Assembly: GCA_002327785.1 (NCBI GenBank) | Contig: DCUI01000052.1 | Location: forward strand, 35,475-46,375 | DNA from: Phycisphaerales bacterium UBA2218 | GTDB lineage: Bacteria; Planctomycetota; Phycisphaerae; Sedimentisphaerales; Anaerobacaceae | Direction: 5' to 3' | Length of the DNA stretch: 10,901 nucleotides | Part shown: positions 6,031 through 10,901 of the stretch, one piece after another | Layout of the letters: every line of letters begins with the position of its first letter | Numbering within the stretch: the first letter of the stretch is position 1 | Position numbers and translations under genes: made by a program | Notes under the pieces: model-generated | What the model saw: the letters and a program-made list of their open reading frames with translations, nothing else | Told to the model about the DNA's origin: nothing | Database searches by the model: none

Positions 6031-6114
6031 GACGCAAAGTCCACAAAAGAACGAAGAAACGGGCCAGGAACTCGGTGTTTGCCCCCCCAAGCGGGGTTTT
6101 GGCTGTCAAAATGG

Positions 6115-6134
6115 CGTCTCGGAGAGGCGAGACG
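6115..6134. promoter_or_regulatory. Dyad upstream of the sigma-54 promoter: candidate enhancer (UAS) site
   Basis: CGTCTCG (6115-6121) and CGAGACG (6128-6134) form a perfect 7-6-7 inverted repeat centred about 120 bp upstream of the predicted sigma-54 transcription start. That is the usual distance for bacterial enhancer-binding proteins of the NtrC/PspF kind. It lies outside the transcript, which favours a protein-binding site over an RNA hairpin. The activator identity is unknown. Confidence 0.5.
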
Positions 6135-6152
6135 GAAAACGGCGACCTCCAC

Positions 6153-6366
6153 GGATTCGCGGCTGGCTGATCCGCCCTGTGCAGGCCCATCGTCCGGGCG
6201 GCAACGGTAGGGTCTACATTGAGTCCATATCGGCCTGCCGGCGTTACACTTCTTCTCGGCAGTGGAATATGCTCGATCGCAGCGAGAATGTGGGCCAGAC
6301 GCATCTGTGAGAGCGTATGCGACACGCCGGCATCTTCCGTGTGGCAGCCTTGAGGCCGAGGGCCTT
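6153..6366. other. Non-coding upstream part of the Hsp20 regulatory gap
   Basis: Between the Hsp20 start and the dehydrogenase stop about 470 bases carry no convincing gene. Besides the sigma-54 promoter and dyad I see a six-base inverted repeat CTGCCG/CGGCAG (6235-6240 and 6257-6262) and little else here. A 114-codon GTG-started minus frame (5981-6325) crosses the promoter but lacks family resemblance and has mixed codon use. Confidence 0.5.
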
Positions 6367-6405
6367 GGGGATGGTTGGGGGCGGGGGGGGGCAGGACCCT
6401 CGGGG
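6367..6405 (+). other. G-rich tract, possible G-quadruplex, beside the dehydrogenase stop
   Basis: Runs of 4 G (6367-6370), 5 G (6377-6381), 9 G (6383-6391) and 4 G (6402-6405) lie on the plus strand within 40 bases. They end one base before the complement of the dehydrogenase stop codon. The plus strand is the template for the minus-strand gene, so a quadruplex here could slow RNA polymerase at the end of the gene. The transcript would carry a C9 run. Confidence 0.5.
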
Positions 6406-6406
6406 C

Positions 6407-7294
6407 TTACGGATTTCGGCCGGCGAGCTGGCGGAGGACGTCGATGAGGGCGTGGGTGCCGTCGCGGCCTCGGCCCTGGGCCTGGAGGACCGCGAAGAGT
6501 TGCTTGACGAGGGCGGCGCCGGGCAGGGGCTGGCCGATCTGCTCGGCGTGTTCGAGGACCAGACGCAAGTCCTTCTGCTGGAGGTCCACCATGAAGGCGG
6601 GCTTCAAGTCACCGGCCACGACCTTGGGACCCAGGACCTTCAGCGAGTGACTTCCCGCCGCGCCGGCGGTCGTGACCTTGAGCGTGGTTTCCAGATCCAG
6701 GCCGGCCCTCTCCGCGAAGGCCAGGCCCTCCGCGACGCTCATGATCGTGTGGATCACCATGACCTGGTTGGCGAGCTTGGTGGTCTGGCCGAAGCCGAGC
6801 GGGCCGCAGTGCGTGACCGTGCGGCCGAGCGTCTCCATGATCGGCCGGACCTGCGCCACAACCTCGGCGGGTCCGCCCATCATGATGGATAGTTTCGCCT
6901 CAATCGCGCCGATCTGGCCGCCGCTGACGGGAGCATCGAGGAGAGTAATGCCCTGCCCGGCAAGGATCTCGCCTATCTTTCGAGTCTCGGAGGGTGAAAT
7001 GGTGCTCATGTCGATGCAGATCAGCTCCTCTCTCGCGGCTTGAATCACGCCGGCAGGCCCGAGCAGCACCGCCTGCACGTCGGGCGTGTCCGTGACACAG
7101 GTGATGATGATGTCGTTGGCGTGCGCCAGGTCTCTTGGGGTATCGGCCCAGTGGGCGCCCTCGTCCAGCAGGGCTTGAGCCCTGGACCTGGTCCGACTGT
7201 GTACGGTGAGCGGATAGCCCGCGCGGAGCAGGTTCCGCGCCATCGGCGCGCCCATGATGCCCGTTCCGATGAAACCGATCCGTTGCCTGGTCAT
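6407..7294 (-). CDS. NAD(P)-dependent beta-hydroxyacid dehydrogenase (3-hydroxyisobutyrate dehydrogenase / tartronate semialdehyde reductase family)
   Basis: A 295-residue cytoplasmic oxidoreductase interconverting a beta-hydroxyacid and its semialdehyde. Seen: the Rossmann motif GFIGTGIMG (7-15) at the N terminus, SRTRSRA after strand 2 (33-39), whose arginines suggest NADPH preference, DMSTISP (95-101), the substrate-binding motif DAPVSGG (120-126), and the catalytic lysine in GFGQTTKLANQ (K173, N176). The all-helical C-terminal domain carries the FMVDLQQKDLRLVLE signature near 234-248. Length and all four signatures fit the family well. Sequence alone does not separate 3-hydroxyisobutyrate, tartronate semialdehyde, or succinic/glyoxylate semialdehyde activity, so no gene symbol is given. 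ATG 7294 has only a close GAGG upstream, a weak ribosome site, but no better in-frame start exists. The end abuts a G-rich tract. Confidence 0.94.
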   Translation of the reverse strand: MTRQRIGFIGTGIMGAPMARNLLRAGYPLTVHSRTRSRAQALLDEGAHWADTPRDLAHANDIIITCVTDTPDVQAVLLGPAGVIQAAREELICIDMSTISPSETRKIGEILAGQGITLLDAPVSGGQIGAIEAKLSIMMGGPAEVVAQVRPIMETLGRTVTHCGPLGFGQTTKLANQVMVIHTIMSVAEGLAFAERAGLDLETTLKVTTAGAAGSHSLKVLGPKVVAGDLKPAFMVDLQQKDLRLVLEHAEQIGQPLPGAALVKQLFAVLQAQGRGRDGTHALIDVLRQLAGRNP

Positions 7295-7401
7295 ACCTCA
7301 CACCGATCTCAGCAAAACCACTTGCAGCAGAGTGTAATCGCCGGGATGGGCGCGCCAAGGGAAATGCGGTCGGCTTGGGTACATAAAAGCAGATGGCGAG
7401 A

Positions 7402-7415
7402 GCGAACTCATTCGC
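7402..7415. repeat. Small hairpin between the membrane-protein stop and the dehydrogenase start
   Basis: GCGAA (7402-7406) and TTCGC (7411-7415) pair around CTCA. On the minus strand a TTTT follows about a dozen bases later. It is a weak terminator candidate for the membrane-protein gene. A second four-base stem CCTC/GAGG lies at 7476-7487. Confidence 0.2.
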
Positions 7416-7496
7416 CCGTGAACTCGCGGCCCAGTCGTCGCAGGCGGCTTCACCTTCCAGACTTGGCCTTTGTGTCCTCAGTGGAGGCGTGAAGGC

Positions 7497-8165
7497 TCAG
7501 ATGATCTCCAGCCTGCGAATGATCGATTTCGACCACCGCGCGCTGCGAACCTGCGTCACGATCATCAGCAGCAGAACGATGAGCCACAGGCCGCTGAACC
7601 GCAGGTAGTAAAAGAGCACGTTCGGCATGCCCTCCGCCTTGGCGTCGAGCCAGCGGAGCAATTCATCGGCCCCATAGGCGACCCCAACCACGTTCGAGCC
7701 GAAGAGCCTCTGCCAGGGAATGATCAGAGCCGCCATCACCAGCGACAGGATGAACGCGCGAGCGATGTGGTTGATGCCCCCCAATCTGCCCACGAGCGAG
7801 ACCATGAGACAGAAGAAGATGGTCAAGGCGAACAGGATTCCCGAGACGATGAGAATGCCGTCGGCGACCCCGATCACGCGGGCGAGCAGCTCGAAATCCA
7901 GCTTGCCGACGAGGCCTCCCATGAATCCCTTGCCGGCTGCCTCGGCTGTGGCGGGGGGCACTGTCGTCCCCTCGGCAACGGGGGGAACCACCCCGGGGGC
8001 TTCGATCAAATGCATATCCACGGCCCAGAAAGCCGCCTGACTCAGCACCAGACAGACCAATACGATCACGAAGAAGATGTTTTTCCACGTGCGGAAGACC
8101 CCGATGGCCTCCAGGCTGTCGCTGGTCTCAACCATGTTGTTCGGATTGACCGGAATGTCATTCAT
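7497..8165 (-). CDS. Membrane protein with four predicted transmembrane segments, function unknown
   Basis: I do not recognise this 222-residue protein. Seen: a soluble N terminus with DSLEAIGVFRTWKN (16-29), TM1 at about 29-49, then a loop of about 50 residues rich in P, A, V and T (GVVPPVAEGTTVPPATAEAAG). TM2 is at about 102-125, TM3 at about 136-155, a second loop with GADELLRWLDAKAEG follows, TM4 is at about 186-206, and the C terminus is basic (RSARWSKSIIRR). By the positive-inside rule the basic C terminus and RTWK before TM1 suggest both ends are cytoplasmic, with the proline-rich loop outside. ATG 8165 has GGGGAG eight bases upstream. A TTGTGT-17-GATAAT promoter precedes it, so it appears to be transcribed on its own. 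No catalytic motif seen. Confidence 0.85.
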   Translation of the reverse strand: MNDIPVNPNNMVETSDSLEAIGVFRTWKNIFFVIVLVCLVLSQAAFWAVDMHLIEAPGVVPPVAEGTTVPPATAEAAGKGFMGGLVGKLDFELLARVIGVADGILIVSGILFALTIFFCLMVSLVGRLGGINHIARAFILSLVMAALIIPWQRLFGSNVVGVAYGADELLRWLDAKAEGMPNVLFYYLRFSGLWLIVLLLMIVTQVRSARWSKSIIRRLEII

Positions 8166-8296
8166 CTCTTATACTCCCCGTTCTCTCTCAACTTCGCCGA
8201 GCCATGGGGCAAACCTGTCCGCGACGGCAATCACCACGGGGCCAGACCGCCTGCGGACCGGCAAAACCTCATCGACCACAAAAGGACGCTCTTATA

Positions 8297-8325
8297 ATTA
8301 TCCAAAATCGCGACAACCGACACAA
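8297..8325 (-). promoter_or_regulatory. Sigma-70-type promoter for the four-TM membrane protein
   Basis: On the minus strand TTGTGT (8320-8325, four of six), a 17-bp spacer and GATAAT (8297-8302, five of six) predict a start near 8290 and a leader of about 125 nt. The promoter lies about 30 bp after the stop of the GAF-like gene, so the two genes are probably separate units. Confidence 0.45.
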
Positions 8326-8353
8326 GGGAATTCTTCCCGGCGTTTCCTGTCGC

Positions 8354-8983
8354 TCATTCGCCCGACACGAGGGGCACGTGGGCGACGCGAATCGCCTGCG
8401 ACAGACCACACATCACGGGCTCAATCCTGCGAATCTCCTCCGCCGTGATCGTCAGCGGCGACGGACGCCACAAGAGCGTGAATCCCAGCGACCGACCCAG
8501 ATCGCTCAGCGGCAGCGTCGCGATCGAGAACTTCGCGAGTTCTCTGAGGTCGTCCCCAAGATCCAGGCTGGCTATTTCAGCGAGCGAACACGTTTTGTTT
8601 GACTTGCAGATTCCATCGACCAATTCGGGCGTGAGGTGCTCCTGCGGCCCCTGCTGCTCGAACGCAAACATCTCGTCGCCCACGAAGGAGTAGAGCTCGC
8701 AGCCGTCCGACTGCCTCACGTAGAAGGCGACGCCGGCCCCGGGCAGTTCCTGCCGGATTTGCCGGTCGGCCCGAGCCAGCAGGTGGTTCAGGTCCGGGCT
8801 GCCCAACAGCGACCTGTAGAACTCCGCCGCGAAGCTGACCGCATAGAGTCTCTGAATGAACGCCCGCTGGGCGGAAATCAAATCGTTGCACAGGATATCG
8901 ATCTTGCTGGCCTGCTGCTTGCGCTGCTTGTTGAGCCTGTTCAGGAGCAGGCGCAGTCGTCTATGTCGTTCGGTCTGGCTCAT
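8354..8983 (-). CDS. Coiled-coil plus GAF-like domain protein
   Basis: A 209-residue soluble protein. Seen: residues 1-50 are strongly basic and helical (RHRRLRLLLNRLNKQRKQQASK), suitable for a coiled coil or dimerisation helix. Residues about 52-200 have the strand/helix order of a divergent GAF domain: FYRSLLGSPDLNHLLARADRQIRQEL helix, AGVAFYVRQSDGCELYSFVG, LVDGICKSNKTCSLAEI, then SIATLPLSDLGRSLGFTLLW and the closing helix TAEEIRRIEPVMCGLSQAIR. GAF domains bind small ligands or mediate dimerisation in signalling. No output domain is attached, so it could be a sensor subunit working with another protein (inference). ATG 8983 has GGAG four bases upstream. The fold assignment rests on pattern only and is tentative; the gene itself is convincing. 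Confidence 0.82.
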   Translation of the reverse strand: MSQTERHRRLRLLLNRLNKQRKQQASKIDILCNDLISAQRAFIQRLYAVSFAAEFYRSLLGSPDLNHLLARADRQIRQELPGAGVAFYVRQSDGCELYSFVGDEMFAFEQQGPQEHLTPELVDGICKSNKTCSLAEIASLDLGDDLRELAKFSIATLPLSDLGRSLGFTLLWRPSPLTITAEEIRRIEPVMCGLSQAIRVAHVPLVSGE

Positions 8984-9053
8984 AGGTCTCCAGGTTCAAA
9001 GACGCCTATCGGGGGCTCCTCCACGCAGAAGTATGCCGGGCGCCCCGGGTTAC

Positions 9054-9083
9054 GGGCCGAAACCCCAGCAGTAGATTCGGCCC
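9054..9083. repeat. Eight-bp inverted repeat upstream of the GAF-like gene
   Basis: GGGCCGAA (9054-9061) and TTCGGCCC (9076-9083) pair perfectly around 14 bases, about 70-100 bp upstream of ATG 8983 (minus). It could be a leader hairpin or an operator. GGGCGCCC (9038-9045), an eight-base palindrome, lies next to it. I found no good promoter for this gene. Confidence 0.45.
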
Positions 9084-9401
9084 TGTGTGAGAGACGCTTT
9101 AGTCCCGGCCCATGCGGAATGTCCGGCCCGCCGGCCGCCCCATAAACACCATGCTATCATCGGTGGTGACCGCCTTCGATCCGGCAGGAGACGCCGAAAA
9201 TGATAACGAGCAGCCGCTGTGAAGCTGCACAATCGATGTTCTCGGACGTAGTCAGACAAACCGACGCATGCTAACCATCTGAGCAAAGGCGCGTTCGCGA
9301 AGTCGAGGGCCGCGAACCGCCCGATGGGGACTCAAGCCCACGAGTGGATTCTGCGTGACGGGCGTCTCACATATTCAGTCGACGCCCGAACCGGCCAATC
9401 C
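9084..9401. other. Gap between divergent GAF-like and ATP-grasp genes
   Basis: The full divergent gap runs from 8984 to 9470. Apart from the inverted repeats and the ATP-grasp promoter I see no gene in it. One seven-base inverted repeat, GTTCGCG (9293-9299) with CGCGAAC (9311-9317), lies about 160 bp before the ATP-grasp start. The ATP-grasp frame is open from 9324, but the added 49 residues lack family resemblance and contain the promoter. Confidence 0.5.
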
Positions 9402-9431
9402 TTGACAGAAAGTGAACCGTCTCGTGAGAAT
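9402..9431 (+). promoter_or_regulatory. Sigma-70-type promoter for the ATP-grasp gene
   Basis: A perfect TTGACA (9402-9407), an 18-bp spacer and GAGAAT (9426-9431, four of six) predict a start near 9438, about 33 nt before ATG 9471. Its position inside the longer open frame supports the downstream start. Confidence 0.45.
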
Positions 9432-9470
9432 GTGGATAGCCGCCTCGATCCGATCACGGAAGGACTGACT

Positions 9471-10601
9471 ATGATCAAGTTGCTTTTGACAAGCGTGGGC
9501 AGCCTCGTCGGGCAGAATCTGCTTGATGTCATCGATGTTCGCGGAGACGACATCTGCGTGGTGGGCACGACGTCGCTGGCCGTGATCCCGCTACGCCGGT
9601 GCGAGCGCGTCTACCTGGTGCCGCTTACCGAGCGACCACCGTCCGGATTCTGTTCCCGTTTGCTTGAGATCATCGACCGCGAAAGGCCCGATCTGATTGT
9701 TCCGACCCGGGACCTGGACGTCATGGTGATGGCGGACCTGGCCGCGGCGTACCCCCACCTAGCCGGCCGCACGCCTTGTGGCACGCCGGACACGGCAGCC
9801 CTGATAGAGGACAAATGGCTCAGCTACGTCTTTGCCCGGGAGCACGGCCTGGCTTTTGCCGAATCCGCCGTGCCGGATGCCAAGTCCCGCCACGAAGCGG
9901 TTCGTCAACTGGCCAAAAAAGTGGGGTTCCCGCTCGTGGCAAAGCCTCGCGCTGGCTTTGGGTCGCGGCAGGTGCTGTTGCTCGACAACTCGGACCAACT
10001 CAATGCGGCCCTGGCAAGCGAGGAACTCGTCGTGCAGCGATACATCGGGGGACCGAGGGTGCTCAGGACGTTTCAGAGCAACGTCAGCCGATGGGGCCAT
10101 CCCCTCTTCTACTCACTGGAGCAGGACAAGTACTCGGTACAAACCTATGTCTACCGCGACGGCACGGTCGGATCCGTTTGCTGCACCCTGCATCGGATGG
10201 AGAAGGGCCTGAGTGTCGCGGTGGAGCGGGTCGCTGACGAGCGGCTGACTGCGATCGGTCAAGGTTGGGGCAAGACCCTTGGCGAGGCGGGCTGGCGAGG
10301 ACCGCTCAACATCCAATGTCAGATGGATGCGGACTCCAGTTTCGTCGCCTTCGAACTCAACGGGCGCTTCACCGGGGCAACCGCCGCACGCTATTGCCTC
10401 GGGCATGACGAGATGGGCTGCCTGTTTGAGGACCGGCTCGGCCAAGTGCCACACCGCGAGCGCGCCGCGGCGGATTTGGTGCCGGTCAAGTTCCATCGAA
10501 CCCTCGGCGTCAGTCGGGCTTACGTGGAAGTCTTGTCGCGAGGGCATGTGTGGGATCGACAAGAGTCCGCGCACTCTCAAGACACTCCCGGGAAACCATA
10601 A
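9471..10601 (+). CDS. ATP-grasp superfamily ligase (carbamoyl-phosphate-synthase-like)
   Basis: A 376-residue enzyme that would activate a carboxylate as an acyl phosphate with ATP and join it to a nucleophile. Seen: the N-terminal pre-ATP-grasp Rossmann-like domain MIKLLLTSVGSLVGQNLLDVI (1-21), CERVYLVP, and DLIVPTRDLDVMVMADL (74-90). The ATP-grasp core begins at EDKWLSYVFAREHGL (113-127). It has the ATP-binding lysine in PLVAKPRAGFGSRQV (K158), hinge segment VVQRYIGG (187-194), and the Mg-binding FELNGRFTG (E295, N297; 294-302), followed by ATAARYCLG. These fit the CarB/PylC-like group often found in peptide, glycan and resistance pathways; the substrate cannot be deduced. ATG 9471 is chosen because GGAAGGA lies six bases upstream and the family begins with exactly this strand. 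No partner gene is adjacent, so it looks like an orphan. Confidence 0.9.
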   Translation: MIKLLLTSVGSLVGQNLLDVIDVRGDDICVVGTTSLAVIPLRRCERVYLVPLTERPPSGFCSRLLEIIDRERPDLIVPTRDLDVMVMADLAAAYPHLAGRTPCGTPDTAALIEDKWLSYVFAREHGLAFAESAVPDAKSRHEAVRQLAKKVGFPLVAKPRAGFGSRQVLLLDNSDQLNAALASEELVVQRYIGGPRVLRTFQSNVSRWGHPLFYSLEQDKYSVQTYVYRDGTVGSVCCTLHRMEKGLSVAVERVADERLTAIGQGWGKTLGEAGWRGPLNIQCQMDADSSFVAFELNGRFTGATAARYCLGHDEMGCLFEDRLGQVPHRERAAADLVPVKFHRTLGVSRAYVEVLSRGHVWDRQESAHSQDTPGKP

Positions 10602-10683
10602 TCGACAGCTCCCCAGGTAATTGACGCTATGCGGCCGACGTCTCGAACGGCCGAACCGGACTCGATCCCTCAAAGACGGCATG

Positions 10684-10731
10684 GGCAAGGTGTGGGGACG
10701 CAGGACTCGTTCCTCGACCCCACACCCTGCC
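10684..10731. repeat. Long imperfect hairpin downstream of the ATP-grasp gene
   Basis: GGCA-a-GGTGTGGGG (10684-10697) pairs with CCCCACACC-c-TGCC (10718-10731): 13 pairs with a single A/C mismatch. The 20-base loop contains AGGA/TCCT, which can also pair. It lies about 85 nt after the stop. No T-run follows at once, although TTTAGTTTT appears about 12 bases later. It may act as a terminator or be part of a dispersed repeat. Confidence 0.5.
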
Positions 10732-10761
10732 TGCCACAGAGCTTTAGTTTTGACACCCGAG

Positions 10762-10805
10762 CCCTGCCTGGGACTGTCCGCTACCTTCCCTCCTGGGACA
10801 GGTCC
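10762..10805. repeat. REP-like double motif (CCTGGGAC repeats, palindromic)
   Basis: GGACTGTCC (10771-10779) pairs with GGACA-g-GTCC (10796-10805): nine pairs with one bulged G and a 16-base loop. The two arms are also direct repeats, each preceded by CCTG (CCTGGGACTGTCCG and CCTGGGACAGGTCCGG). The nine-mer CCCTGCCTG occurs at 10725-10733 and 10762-10770, linking this motif to the hairpin before it. The structure resembles REP elements mobilised by RAYT transposases; no such gene is visible here. Confidence 0.4.
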
Positions 10806-10901
10806 GGTTGCCAGTATACGGATGGTCGGCACAAGAAAACAATTGTGCTAACTACGTATTTTTCCGGGAATCTTCAAACTTGACAGTGCCATGTTCTGGC
10901 C
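10806..10901. other. AT-richer non-coding end of window
   Basis: No gene is supported here. A perfect TTGACA (10880-10885, plus) lies near the edge; any -10 box would fall outside the window, so a promoter for a downstream gene cannot be judged. Two short palindromes, ACAATTGT and TACGTA, lie near 10839-10858. Confidence 0.3.

Noticed and set aside
6104..6109. Minus-strand TTGACA upstream of Hsp20
   Set aside because: No AT-containing -10 at 16-18 bp; the downstream bases are a G-run.
5937..6152. Longer Hsp20 start at 6152
   Set aside because: The added 70 residues are not Hsp20-like and would include the sigma-54 promoter; ATG 5936 has a correctly spaced GGGGG ribosome site.
5981..6325. 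GTG-started minus frame of 114 codons upstream of Hsp20
   Set aside because: It has a possible GGAAG ribosome site, but codon use is mixed, there is no recognisable domain, and it spans the consensus sigma-54 promoter and its dyad. Conservation would be needed to revive it.
9324..9470. Longer ATP-grasp start at 9324
   Set aside because: The extra 49 residues precede the usual family start and contain the promoter; ATG 9471 has a good ribosome site.
10113..10832. Minus-strand frame of 239 codons at the right end
   Set aside because: Mostly antisense to the ATP-grasp gene and crosses the palindromic repeats; no family resemblance.

Overview
The window is GC-rich, densely coding bacterial DNA with ten genes I can support, plus one probable very short exported peptide gene. 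A GC-rich Gram-negative-type bacterium fits best. A planctomycete of the Phycisphaerae type is my guess from the style: a Tat-exported sugar isomerase-like TIM barrel, an RRM protein, sigma-54 usage and many long unrecognised proteins. No marker gene in the window proves this. I saw no tRNA, rRNA, CRISPR array, transposase or phage gene.

Layout. Bases 1-635 (minus) hold the N-terminal part of a TrpB2-type tryptophan synthase beta chain that runs off the left edge. Bases 866-2776 (minus) encode a 636-residue protein I cannot identify, with an ordered first part and a long disordered, basic tail. Just upstream of it, 2950-3066 (minus) is a 38-codon reading frame with a textbook signal peptide, its own Shine-Dalgarno and a TTGACA promoter. 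Bases 3362-4252 (plus) encode a Tat-exported xylose-isomerase-like TIM barrel. Bases 4585-4893 and 4957-5349 (plus) encode an RRM RNA-binding protein and a two-CBS-domain protein, headed by a strong sigma-70 promoter and a leader of about 185 nt. Convergent to them is an Hsp20 gene (5487-5936, minus). Between the two stops lie two strong hairpins. Behind the Hsp20 gene is a full-consensus sigma-54 promoter with a dyad about 120 bp upstream of the predicted start. Then on the minus strand come a beta-hydroxyacid dehydrogenase (6407-7294), a four-TM membrane protein (7497-8165) and a coiled-coil/GAF-like protein (8354-8983). A plus-strand orphan ATP-grasp enzyme (9471-10598) follows. The last 300 bases are non-coding and rich in inverted repeats.

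How it fits together. The genes do not form one pathway. The clearest theme is stress and RNA/protein homeostasis in the middle (RRM protein, CBS-domain sensor, Hsp20). The most informative regulatory feature is the sigma-54 promoter plus upstream dyad in front of the small heat-shock gene, which implies control by an enhancer-binding activator instead of, or in addition to, a classical heat-shock sigma factor. Perfect TTGACA -35 boxes recur in front of several genes.
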